The notes below the pieces were generated by a model, which saw only the letters and a program-made list of their open reading frames with translations, ran no database searches and was not told where the DNA came from. This document shows, piece after piece, positions 14,839-21,292 of a DNA stretch of 21,292 nucleotides (positions are counted from its first letter, which is position 1; each line of letters opens with the position of its first letter). Origin of the DNA: a virus; IMG/VR virus record IMGVR_UViG_3300005916_000021, positions 1 through 21,292 of that record; one strand, written 5' to 3'. Both the position numbers and the translations under genes were made by a program.

Positions 14839-16323
14839 ATGGCTATAGAGCTAAACACATCACGACTTGTAAATGTTGACGTTATCGTGAGTCCGGTCGC
14901 AGCAGCGCGGCGCGGATTCGGTACTTTGCTCATAGGTGGCGATTCAGGAGTACTTGACCATTACGAGCGATTCCGGGCATACACTACCATTACCGGAGTA
15001 TTGGTTGATTACAGCGTTACCGATCCTGAATACTTGGCAGCCGCATTGTATTTTGGACAAAGCCCGAAACCTGATGATCTTATGATTTGCGGGATATACC
15101 CGACAGCGCAGGCAGGGTTTTTGAAATGCGGCGCGGTTGCAACCGCAGATCAGGCCGCACTATTGGCCGCCTTAAACCTTGTAACGGCAGGTGCGTTTAA
15201 AATTACAATAGACGCATCAGCAGCCGCCATAATTTCAACGCTTGATTTTTCAGCGGCAACCACATTGAGCGGATGCGCGGCAGTTATTGACACCGGCCTA
15301 ACCGGGGCGACTTGCTCATGGGACGGTACTCGGTTTATTTTTACATCAGCAACGACCGGCATAGATTCAGCCATTGCAGCCCTTGACGTAGCAGGGGCCG
15401 GGACCGAGATTAGCACCACAATCAAGGGAACCACGGCAACCATACTATATGCGGTTGCTGGTATTGTAGCAGAGACACCCGTTGAGAGCATCACTGAAAT
15501 GGCAGACCGCAACGGGTCATGGTATGGCCTTATGTTCGGCGTAACAACCCCGTTGACCGATGAGGAAAATCTTGCAATGGCGTTATATATCGAAGCCCTG
15601 ACCCCTGCCCGCGTTTTTGGAATAACTGAAACGGATACAAACGCCTTGAGTGCATTGTATACGTCTGACATTGCATATCAGATGGAAGCCCTTGCATACC
15701 GTCGCACCATAACATCATACAGTGCCAATGCCAACGCCATATCATCGGCATTTGGTCGTGCTTTCAGCGTGAATTTCAACGCAAACAGAAGCACCATTAC
15801 GCTGATGTATAAGCAGGAGCCCGGCATAACCGTTGAGAACCTTACAGAAACTCAGGCGCTCGCACTTGCAGGCAAACAGTGTAACGTATTCGCAGCATAT
15901 GGCAATGACACGGCGATTTTTCAGACCGGGCAAATGGCAAGCGGCGCATACTTTGACGAAGTTCACGGTCTTGATTGGTTTGCGGATGCCCTGCAGAACG
16001 CGCTCTATAACCTGCTTTATACCAGCACTACAAAGATACCGCAGACTGAAGCAGGCGCTAATCAGCTTGCAACAGAGGCAGCGAGTGTGTGTGAAGAGGC
16101 TATAAACAATGGTTTGATTGCTCCCGGGACGTGGAACGCTGATGGCTTTGGACAGCTTGAACGTGGCGACTACCTGCCCGACGGTTATTACATTTATATG
16201 CAGCCGATGAATGAACAGGCGCAGGCATTGCGCGAAGCACGCGAAGCCCCTGTTATGCAAATTGCCGTTAAGTTGGCAGGCGCGATACACACAATAGACG
16301 TTCAAGTAAACGTAAACAGATAA
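14839..16323 (+). CDS. Tail sheath protein (DUF3383 family)
   Basis: This 494-aa protein is a contractile sheath subunit. The N-terminus has RLVNVDVIVSPVAAARRGFG and the LLIGGDS segment, followed by an inserted beta domain (about residues 110-210) with FKITIDASAAAI and the TLDFSAATTLSGCA and WDGTRFIFTSATTG elements typical of DUF3383. The core resumes with VESITEMADRNGSWYGLMFG, and the C-terminus ends in GYYIYMQPMNEQAQALREAREAP and a last beta strand (IHTIDVQVNVNR) that links subunits in sheaths. Its presence makes the tail contractile. GGGAG precedes ATG 14839. Confidence 0.9.
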   Translation: MAIELNTSRLVNVDVIVSPVAAARRGFGTLLIGGDSGVLDHYERFRAYTTITGVLVDYSVTDPEYLAAALYFGQSPKPDDLMICGIYPTAQAGFLKCGAVATADQAALLAALNLVTAGAFKITIDASAAAIISTLDFSAATTLSGCAAVIDTGLTGATCSWDGTRFIFTSATTGIDSAIAALDVAGAGTEISTTIKGTTATILYAVAGIVAETPVESITEMADRNGSWYGLMFGVTTPLTDEENLAMALYIEALTPARVFGITETDTNALSALYTSDIAYQMEALAYRRTITSYSANANAISSAFGRAFSVNFNANRSTITLMYKQEPGITVENLTETQALALAGKQCNVFAAYGNDTAIFQTGQMASGAYFDEVHGLDWFADALQNALYNLLYTSTTKIPQTEAGANQLATEAASVCEEAINNGLIAPGTWNADGFGQLERGDYLPDGYYIYMQPMNEQAQALREAREAPVMQIAVKLAGAIHTIDVQVNVNR

Positions 16324-16338
16324 CAGGAGATTAAAACC

Positions 16339-16794
16339 ATGAGCGGAGCATATAGCTTTTTAGACGTAACAGCAACTATCTCAGGGCCGGGCGGCAGTGT
16401 TAATCTCGCCGCCGATGCCGGTATTTCGGATGAGGGGATACTGATTGAGGCTATTGACGATAAAAACACAATGACCATCGGCGCAGGTGGTGCAGGTATG
16501 CACAATCTGTCAGCCAGCAAAGCGGCAACGGTTAAAGTTGTCCTGCTGAAAACCAGCCCGACCAATTCAAAGCTACAAAAAATGTTTGAATACCAGACCG
16601 GCTCAAGTTCTACCCATGGACGTAACACGGTCACAGTCCGGGATTCTGCACGTGGCGACTTGCACAAATGCGAAGGCGTGGCTTTCAAGAAACAACCATC
16701 TGTTGGATATGCCAAAGAAGGCGCAACGCTTGAATGGATGTTTGACTGCATAAAATGGACGCCGTTGCTTGGAGTTGGAACGCCAGCAATTTAA
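16339..16794 (+). CDS. Tail tube protein (DUF3277 family)
   Basis: This 151-aa protein fits DUF3277, the inner tube subunit paired with DUF3383 sheaths: it opens SGAYSFLDVTATISGPGG, then LIEAIDDKNTMTIGAGGAGMHNLSASKAATV, KTSPTNSKLQKMFEYQTG, and ends with LEWMFDCIKWTPLLGVG. The protein polymerises in rings whose length is set by the tape measure. AGGAG lies 9 bases before ATG 16339. Gene order sheath-tube-chaperone-tape measure supports it. Confidence 0.88.
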   Translation: MSGAYSFLDVTATISGPGGSVNLAADAGISDEGILIEAIDDKNTMTIGAGGAGMHNLSASKAATVKVVLLKTSPTNSKLQKMFEYQTGSSSTHGRNTVTVRDSARGDLHKCEGVAFKKQPSVGYAKEGATLEWMFDCIKWTPLLGVGTPAI

Positions 16795-16826
16795 ACCGAT
16801 AACGCAATACGGGAGGGACACCGCAA

Positions 16827-17279
16827 ATGGAATTTAAAATAAAAGGAACCACCTACACGGCAGGCAAGCTCAACGCGGTTGCACAGTTTCATATTGTGCG
16901 CCGCATTCTGCCTGTTTTCTCCGGCCTTGCAGACATCCAGGGCGACATCAAATCAGCCAAAACATCAGAGGACAGAGAAGCCGCAGTATTTGAAAAGATA
17001 CTCCCGCCTGTTTTTGATGCGTTTTCTAAAATGACAGATGACGAATTTGAAACGGTTTTATATGGACTGCTTGCCGCGATCAAGAAAAAGGAACCCGGCG
17101 ACTGCGGATATTCGCCCGTAACAAACGGGAAGAGCCTTATGTACGATGACCTTACAATGCCCGACTTGGTGCAAATGGCAGCCAAGGCATTTCAAGCGAA
17201 CCTATCTGATTTTTTTCAAGGCCTGCCGTCGGATTTGAACGAAGCCCTGTCAAAACAAAGCGGCCCGCAGAATGGGTAG
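16827..17279 (+). CDS. Tail assembly chaperone, short form
   Basis: This 150-aa protein lies between tail tube and tape measure, the place of the tail assembly chaperones (gpG-like). It begins MEFKIKGTTYTAGKLNAVAQFHIVRRILPVFSGLADI in shortened form, with helical segments including VFEKILPPVFDAFSKMTDDEF and a C-terminal LTMPDLVQMAAKAFQANLSDFFQGLP. Chaperones of this class coat the tape measure before tube assembly and are not in the mature virion. Translation continuing in frame 0 ends at TAG 17277. A minority of ribosomes should slip to make the longer form listed next. GGGAGG precedes ATG 16827. Confidence 0.85.
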   Translation: MEFKIKGTTYTAGKLNAVAQFHIVRRILPVFSGLADIQGDIKSAKTSEDREAAVFEKILPPVFDAFSKMTDDEFETVLYGLLAAIKKKEPGDCGYSPVTNGKSLMYDDLTMPDLVQMAAKAFQANLSDFFQGLPSDLNEALSKQSGPQNG

Positions 17280-17446
17280 GGTTTCACGATGGCAGGGAAT
17301 GGTTGTACCGGCCCGCGACTAGGCAAATGTGCAAGTATGAAAGCATAATCAACGGAACACTAAGCCTTTTTGACATTGCAGAAATGAACGAAGCGTTAGA
17401 CATTCAGGACGAAAACGAAACCAGATTTTATAAGGCAAATGAATAA
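17216..17446 (+). CDS. Chaperone C-terminal extension made by -1 frameshift
   Basis: This frame has coding character but no usable start for its first part. It is open from just after TGA 17207-17209, and the only run with heptamer form T-TTT-TTT is at 17210-17216, where frame-0 codons are TTT TTT (Phe129-Phe130). Slipping back one base there gives 76 further residues, a 206-aa fusion: SRPAVGFERSP, then EWVGFHDGREWLYRPATRQ, MCKYESIINGTLSLFDIAEM and NEALDIQDENETRF. The later part resembles the DUF6889-type domain found at this position in other phages. This is the G/GT frameshift strategy of tail chaperones. The extension stops at TAA 17444-17446, overlapping the tape-measure ATG. A 6-bp stem (CCTGCC 17222-17227 with GGCAGG 17291-17296) could act as stimulator. 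Confidence 0.82.
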   Translation, partial: SRPAVGFERSPVKTKRPAEWVGFHDGREWLYRPATRQMCKYESIINGTLSLFDIAEMNEALDIQDENETRFYKANE

Positions 17447-19026
17447 TGGCAGGTAACGTTATAAAGCAATTCTTTGTTGGTCTTGGCTATGATGTAGACA
17501 CGGCAGGGCAAAAGGGATTTACAGACGGTATCGGTAAAGCCGGATTAGCGGTTGCCGGTTTGGGCGCCGCCACTTTTGCCGCCGCCGGTGCTATTACTGC
17601 ATTCGTTACAAGCGTAGCAAAAGAGCTTGACGTTATATCAGATTTGAGTAAGCGCACCGAGGTTGCAGCTTCAGTGATTGAAGAAATGGGGTATATCGCA
17701 AGCCTTACAGATTCAAGCGTGGGCGCGGTCAATGCAACGATTGATATGTTATCGCGAACCATTGGTGAAGCAGCGGCAGGACTTGGCCGTGGTATGACAA
17801 CATTCAAAGCACTTGGCATGGAGGCGAAACATTCAAACGGCGACTTGAAAACCACCGCCGAGGTCATGGAAGAAGTTAAAGAAAAGATCAAGGATTTAGG
17901 CCGGGGCGAACAGCTTGCAGTATTGCAGAAACTTGGCATTGACCCGACCATGATTTACATGATGACAAACAACGTTTCCGATTTGAGTGCAGAATTTAAA
18001 GCGCTTTATGCCGGGGTTGGGTATGACTCAGAAAAAGCCGCACAAACGTCCAGTGATTTTATGGATGTTCAATTTAAACTGAAAAAAGTATTCGACGTTT
18101 TAAAGAAAAGCCTTGCCGTTGAATTTATGCCACAGTTAATGCGATCAATGGAAGCAATCCGCAAAACAATGCTTGAGAACATGCCCCGGATTATTGCGGT
18201 ATTGAAACCAATTATGGGCGGTGTTTTAAAATTAGCAGGCATTTTATTTAGGCTTGGCAAAAGAGCAGCAGACGTTCTATCAGACATAATAGAGTGGCTT
18301 GACAAGGCAAGCGGGGCAACAAATATTTGGATAGTCGCAATCGGTGGAGTAATGGCTGCATGGAAGTTATTAAACCTTTCATTTTTACTAAGCCCGATAG
18401 GGGCGATACTTGCGCTTAGTGCAGCGTTACTGCTTTTATACGATGATTATATGACGTTTAAAGAGGGCGGAGAAAGCCTAATTGACTGGGGGAATTGGAC
18501 GCAAGAAATCGACGTGGCAATAGAAGCATTAAAACTTTGGTGGTCGGCGTTAGATACTTTTTACAGCGCCATACTTAATTTTTTTATTGCGTTCCATGCA
18601 GCCCTTGGCGGTGAAACCGGCATAGCCGTTGAAACTTTAAGTGAGATGTTTGATAAAATAAAAGTTTTTCTTGATAGACTACTTGGCTTTTTCGGAATCA
18701 CGTTTGATGGAATAGGTGAAATAGTTACAAACACGGTGGGGAAAATCATCGGTTTATTTGAAAAATTAATGTCGTTCAAGGGAATAAAAGGATTGCTTGA
18801 TAGCATTTTCGGAGAGGGTGGCAGTGGTTCGCGTGTAATTAGGGCAAACAAAATGCCCGACATACCAGCGGCAGCAGGAGCGAACAACAGCGGCGCGACG
18901 GTCAACCAGAATATCACAAACCAGATTCAAACAAGCGACCCTGAAGCAGCAGGCAGGGCAGTAGAAAGAGAAAGCAAGCGCGGTATATCTGACTTAGCGC
19001 GGAACACTCAAGCGGTGGCAATGTAA
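17446..19026 (+). CDS. Tail tape measure protein
   Basis: This 526-aa protein sets tail length. It has a Gly/Ala-rich hydrophobic segment at about 32-56, a helical central region (about 60-290), two further hydrophobic segments (about 293-309 and 316-332, the second running SPIGAILALSAALLLLY), then more amphipathic helices, and a flexible Gly/Ser/Asn-rich end with GATVNQNITNQIQTSDPEAAGRA. That end motif and the buried hydrophobic segments are typical of tape measures, which are released into the host envelope during injection. At 526 residues it is short, implying a short tail. ATG overlaps the chaperone extension stop (TAATG). Confidence 0.88.
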   Translation: MAGNVIKQFFVGLGYDVDTAGQKGFTDGIGKAGLAVAGLGAATFAAAGAITAFVTSVAKELDVISDLSKRTEVAASVIEEMGYIASLTDSSVGAVNATIDMLSRTIGEAAAGLGRGMTTFKALGMEAKHSNGDLKTTAEVMEEVKEKIKDLGRGEQLAVLQKLGIDPTMIYMMTNNVSDLSAEFKALYAGVGYDSEKAAQTSSDFMDVQFKLKKVFDVLKKSLAVEFMPQLMRSMEAIRKTMLENMPRIIAVLKPIMGGVLKLAGILFRLGKRAADVLSDIIEWLDKASGATNIWIVAIGGVMAAWKLLNLSFLLSPIGAILALSAALLLLYDDYMTFKEGGESLIDWGNWTQEIDVAIEALKLWWSALDTFYSAILNFFIAFHAALGGETGIAVETLSEMFDKIKVFLDRLLGFFGITFDGIGEIVTNTVGKIIGLFEKLMSFKGIKGLLDSIFGEGGSGSRVIRANKMPDIPAAAGANNSGATVNQNITNQIQTSDPEAAGRAVERESKRGISDLARNTQAVAM

Positions 19027-19595
19027 TGTCAGAACTTTTTAAAACAGATTTAGCGTCTTTTATACCAGAGCGATTAATCGGCGAATTTCAAGCGACCGTT
19101 ACCATTGAGGAAGCCGCCGACGATGAACTGGAAATCACAAGTCACCCTGTACAGCAGGGCGCAAATATAACGGATCATTCATACAAGAAAGCCGCAGGTA
19201 TTCGAGTAGCTGCGGTTTATTCAGATACCCCCGACGCACTACGGGAAAAATATACTGCTTTGCTTAAAATGCAAAGCGACCGCATACCAATTAAAGCAAT
19301 AACCGGCAAGCGCACATATAACAACATGCTGGTTAAAAGGGTCGGACAGGTCACAGACGGCAACGCAGAAAACACCTTGCAGTTAACCTTTGAGTTAATC
19401 GAAGTGTTTATAACTGCACTGGAGGTAACAACCTTACCGCCCCGCGCACAGCAGGCCCAGCCAGAGAAAACAGGAGCAACAGAGCAGGTAGGCAAAAAAC
19501 AGGCGGGAGCAGTAGACGGGCAAGAAGCAGAAAAAGCAAAAGCTGAAAAAGATAGATCTGCCCTAGATGTCTTTGTGGGCGGATTTTTTGGTTAG
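19026..19595 (+). CDS. Dit-like baseplate / distal tail protein
   Basis: This 189-aa protein lies directly after the tape measure and starts in the overlap TAATG. It has a Dit-like N-terminal core: ATVTIEEAADDELEITSHPVQQGANITDHSYKK in abbreviated order, then DALREKYTALLKMQSDRIPIKAITGKRTYNNMLVKRV and LTFELIEV. The last 50 residues are a Gln/Lys/Ala-rich low-complexity tail (about 140-180) ending VFVGGFFG. Such proteins form the ring that joins the tube to the baseplate hub. The N-terminal family call is good; the purpose of the low-complexity tail is unclear. Confidence 0.75.
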   Translation: MSELFKTDLASFIPERLIGEFQATVTIEEAADDELEITSHPVQQGANITDHSYKKAAGIRVAAVYSDTPDALREKYTALLKMQSDRIPIKAITGKRTYNNMLVKRVGQVTDGNAENTLQLTFELIEVFITALEVTTLPPRAQQAQPEKTGATEQVGKKQAGAVDGQEAEKAKAEKDRSALDVFVGGFFG

Positions 19596-19604
19596 GGATA
19601 AATT

Positions 19605-19928
19605 ATGGCAGATCAAGTTTATAAAATTCCAGTAACGAACATACCCCAACGTTTTGAAATAACGCTTTCGGGGACAGATTACATATTTGAAAACCGATAC
19701 ATGAGCGGGCTGAGCATGTGGGTATTTTCATTGATTGACGCAACCACGCTTGAAACGCTTATTTTAAATATGCCGATGGTATCAGGTGCGAACTTGCTCC
19801 GGCAGTTTGCTTATTTACTTATACCCGGTAGCTTAATTACTTTCACTATAGATGAACCGAACACCCCGCCCGCCCTTGCAACTTTAGGAGACGGCGCGTT
19901 CCTGTATTACATAATTGAGGCTGAATAA
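19605..19928 (+). CDS. Baseplate plug protein (Pam3 gp18-like)
   Basis: This 107-aa beta-rich protein fits the short baseplate plug family described from cyanophage-type simple baseplates: IPVTNIPQRFEITLSGTDY (8-26), RYMSGLSMWVFSLIDA (31-46), LILNMPMVSGANLLRQFAYLL and a final acidic ALATLGDGAFLYYII. It would close the tube lumen at the hub. AGGG lies upstream of ATG 19605, ten bases after the preceding stop, and its TAA is immediately followed by the next gene's GTG. Confidence 0.75.
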   Translation: MADQVYKIPVTNIPQRFEITLSGTDYIFENRYMSGLSMWVFSLIDATTLETLILNMPMVSGANLLRQFAYLLIPGSLITFTIDEPNTPPALATLGDGAFLYYIIEAE

Positions 19929-20861
19929 GTGGACACAATAGCAGGCTTACAATATATTAGGAAATTTAATCTGCTACTTGCAGGCGAAACCGGCGAAGGC
20001 TTGGACTTATCCGGGTTACACGTCAAATTTACTATAAGCAAATCAGACCAACAAACGCCAAACACCGCAGAAATAACCATATACAACATGGCACAGGCCA
20101 CAATCGAAAAGGCCAAAAAGGAATATACCAGAGTAGTTATTCAAGCAGGCTATGAGAGCAATTTTGGCGTGATTTTTGACGGTACAGTCAAGCAATATCA
20201 TGCAGGCCGGGAGAACGGCACCGATACATACTTGCAAATTTCAGCCGGAGACGGTGACGTGGCTTATCTTTATGCAGTCGTAAATGGCACATTGAGCGCA
20301 GGCGCTACACAAAAGGATCAAATGCAGCTTGCAGGCGTTTCAATGCAGCAACAGGGCGAAGTAGCCGAGGGATTCATCACAGAGGATGCCGTGGGCGCTG
20401 TCCTGCCCCGTGGGAAGACTTTCTACGGCCCAGCACGTGATTACCTTAGACAAAGCGCACGTTCAACAGAGGCAACGTGGAGCATTCAGGACGGTAAATT
20501 TCAGGTTTTAAAGATGGGCGAGCTTTTACCCGGCCAAGCAGTCGTTTTAAATTCAAAAACCGGGCTTATCGGAACCCCAGAGCAGACCAAAGACGGGATA
20601 AAAGGTAGATGCTTATTAAATCCTATGCTTAAAATAGGGATAAAGCTCAAGATTGACGAAACAAGCGTTCAGGCTGCCAAACTCCCGAACACTGGCAAAG
20701 ACGACCCGGTTAATAAAATGCCAAGCATAGCAGCAGACGGCGCATACCGTATTTTAAAAAATGATTTTACAGGCGATACCGGCGGTAATGATTGGTATTG
20801 CGATTTTATATGTATTGACGTTGACGAAACAGCACCGGCAGGGAAACAGGTGAAGGCATGA
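19929..20861 (+). CDS. Baseplate hub protein (gp44-like)
   Basis: This 310-aa protein has the hub pattern: LDLSGLHVKFTISKSDQQTPNTAEITIYNM in shortened form near residues 25-57, a beta-barrel with IQAGYESNFGVIFDGTVKQY (76-95), and later NGKF-like IQDGKFQVLKMG, LNSKTGLIGTPEQT and GIKGRCLLNPMLKIG segments. Hub proteins of this group form a trimer between the tube and the spike. It begins with GTG directly after the plug stop (TAA-GTG), with GAGG about 8 bases before. Its stop overlaps the next ATG as ATGA. Confidence 0.83.
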   Translation: MDTIAGLQYIRKFNLLLAGETGEGLDLSGLHVKFTISKSDQQTPNTAEITIYNMAQATIEKAKKEYTRVVIQAGYESNFGVIFDGTVKQYHAGRENGTDTYLQISAGDGDVAYLYAVVNGTLSAGATQKDQMQLAGVSMQQQGEVAEGFITEDAVGAVLPRGKTFYGPARDYLRQSARSTEATWSIQDGKFQVLKMGELLPGQAVVLNSKTGLIGTPEQTKDGIKGRCLLNPMLKIGIKLKIDETSVQAAKLPNTGKDDPVNKMPSIAADGAYRILKNDFTGDTGGNDWYCDFICIDVDETAPAGKQVKA

Positions 20862-21292
20862 CAACATCAAGAACAGAGCGCACTGGCGACTTAGAAGAAA
20901 CCATGCGCGGTATGTCAGACGGTCAGCAAGCGCAAATGTGGACAGCACTTCCGGGCATCATTACCGCTGTTGATTTAACAGCTCAGACCGTAACCGTTCA
21001 GCCTGCTATAAATGGCATTATTACAACGCCAGAAGGGGAAACAGAATCAACCACAATGCCGCTATTGGTAGATGTTCCGATTTGCTGGCCACGGGCGGGC
21101 GGGTTTGCTTTGACTTTCCCGGTTGCCGTAGATGACGAATGCCTTGTAGTTTTTTCAAGCCGTTGCATTGATGGATGGTGGCAATCAGGTGGCAATCAGG
21201 ATCAGGCCGAACAGCGTATGCACGACCTGTCAGATGGTTTCGCAATTTTAGCACCGACAAGTCAGCCGAAAAAACTTGAGAATGTAAGCAGC
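20858..21292 (+). CDS. Gp138-like membrane-puncturing spike, 5' part
   Basis: The frame opens at ATG 20858 (ATGA overlap with the hub gene) and stays open for 145 codons to the end of the window, so the 3' part is missing. Residues 30-100 match the Gp138 N-terminal OB-like domain: LPGIITAVDLTAQTVTVQP, LLVDVPICWPRAGGFALTFPV, DDECLVVFSSRCIDGWWQSGG. The segment HDLSDGFAILAPTSQP follows as in the family. The complete protein would have a beta-helical spike tip that pierces the outer membrane, which would suggest a Gram-negative host. Confidence 0.85.
   Translation, partial: MTTSRTERTGDLEETMRGMSDGQQAQMWTALPGIITAVDLTAQTVTVQPAINGIITTPEGETESTTMPLLVDVPICWPRAGGFALTFPVAVDDECLVVFSSRCIDGWWQSGGNQDQAEQRMHDLSDGFAILAPTSQPKKLENVSS

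Noticed and set aside
15150-15671. Long minus-strand open frame of 173 codons inside the sheath gene, and similar frames at 12529-13095 and 15742-16305
   Set aside because: They lie wholly opposite genes with strong family motifs, have no ribosome-binding site support, and show low-complexity composition typical of antisense frames.
17272-17326. Separate start for the downstream chaperone frame, such as ATG 17327
   Set aside because: It would leave 57 bases of clearly coding-like sequence upstream untranslated and give only 39 residues with no good ribosome-binding site; frameshift explains the data better.

Overview
The window is a contiguous piece of a tailed-phage genome with a contractile tail (myovirus architecture), either a free phage or a prophage. 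All supported genes lie on the + strand. The order is the classic late-gene order: terminase, portal, head morphogenesis, protease/scaffold, capsid, head-tail connectors, sheath, tube, tape-measure chaperone, tape measure, baseplate. No integrase, lysis, rRNA or tRNA gene is visible. Ribosome-binding sites are of the AGGAG type and the two strongest regulatory signals (a TTGACA box and a U-tract hairpin) are standard bacterial ones, so the host is a bacterium. The sequence alone does not let me name it.

Region 1 (1 to about 3800) is accessory and visibly more A/T-rich. It holds the 3' end of a pentapeptide-repeat protein built from 21 nearly identical 15-bp units, a small unknown gene, and a three-gene nucleic-acid cassette (VRR-NUC nuclease, SNF2-type helicase, SPPF-type DNA methyltransferase), followed by a 199-bp stretch with only weak content. 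Region 2 (3799-8714) is packaging and portal: small and large terminase, a coiled-coil insert gene, a DUF1073 portal and a Mu gpF-like protein. Region 3 (8751-9466) is an inserted YopX-like gene plus a 55-aa gene. They are followed by a remarkable intergenic block: TTGACA box, 7-bp dyad, structured leader and perfect 8-bp-stem U8 terminator placed only 9 bases before the next start codon.

Region 4 (9467-13018) is the head: a DUF2213-type protease that appears to carry an in-frame internal start producing a separate scaffold, a cement/decoration protein with an inserted beta domain, a DUF2184 major capsid protein followed by a 16-bp-stem hairpin, and a Lys/Glu/Ala-rich small protein. Region 5 (13018-14821) has four tightly overlapping connector/neck genes. 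Region 6 (14839-21292) is the tail: DUF3383 sheath, DUF3277 tube, a tail assembly chaperone with a -1 frameshift extension at a T-run, a short tape measure (526 aa), then Dit-like, plug, hub and Gp138-like spike genes, the last running off the end.

No wholly new system is evident. The best candidates for undescribed biology are the promoter-dyad-leader-terminator block at 9327-9457 and the hairpin at 12501-12540. The frameshift and internal-start calls are new for this locus but belong to known phage strategies. Family names are from recognition of sequence motifs; no database was searched.
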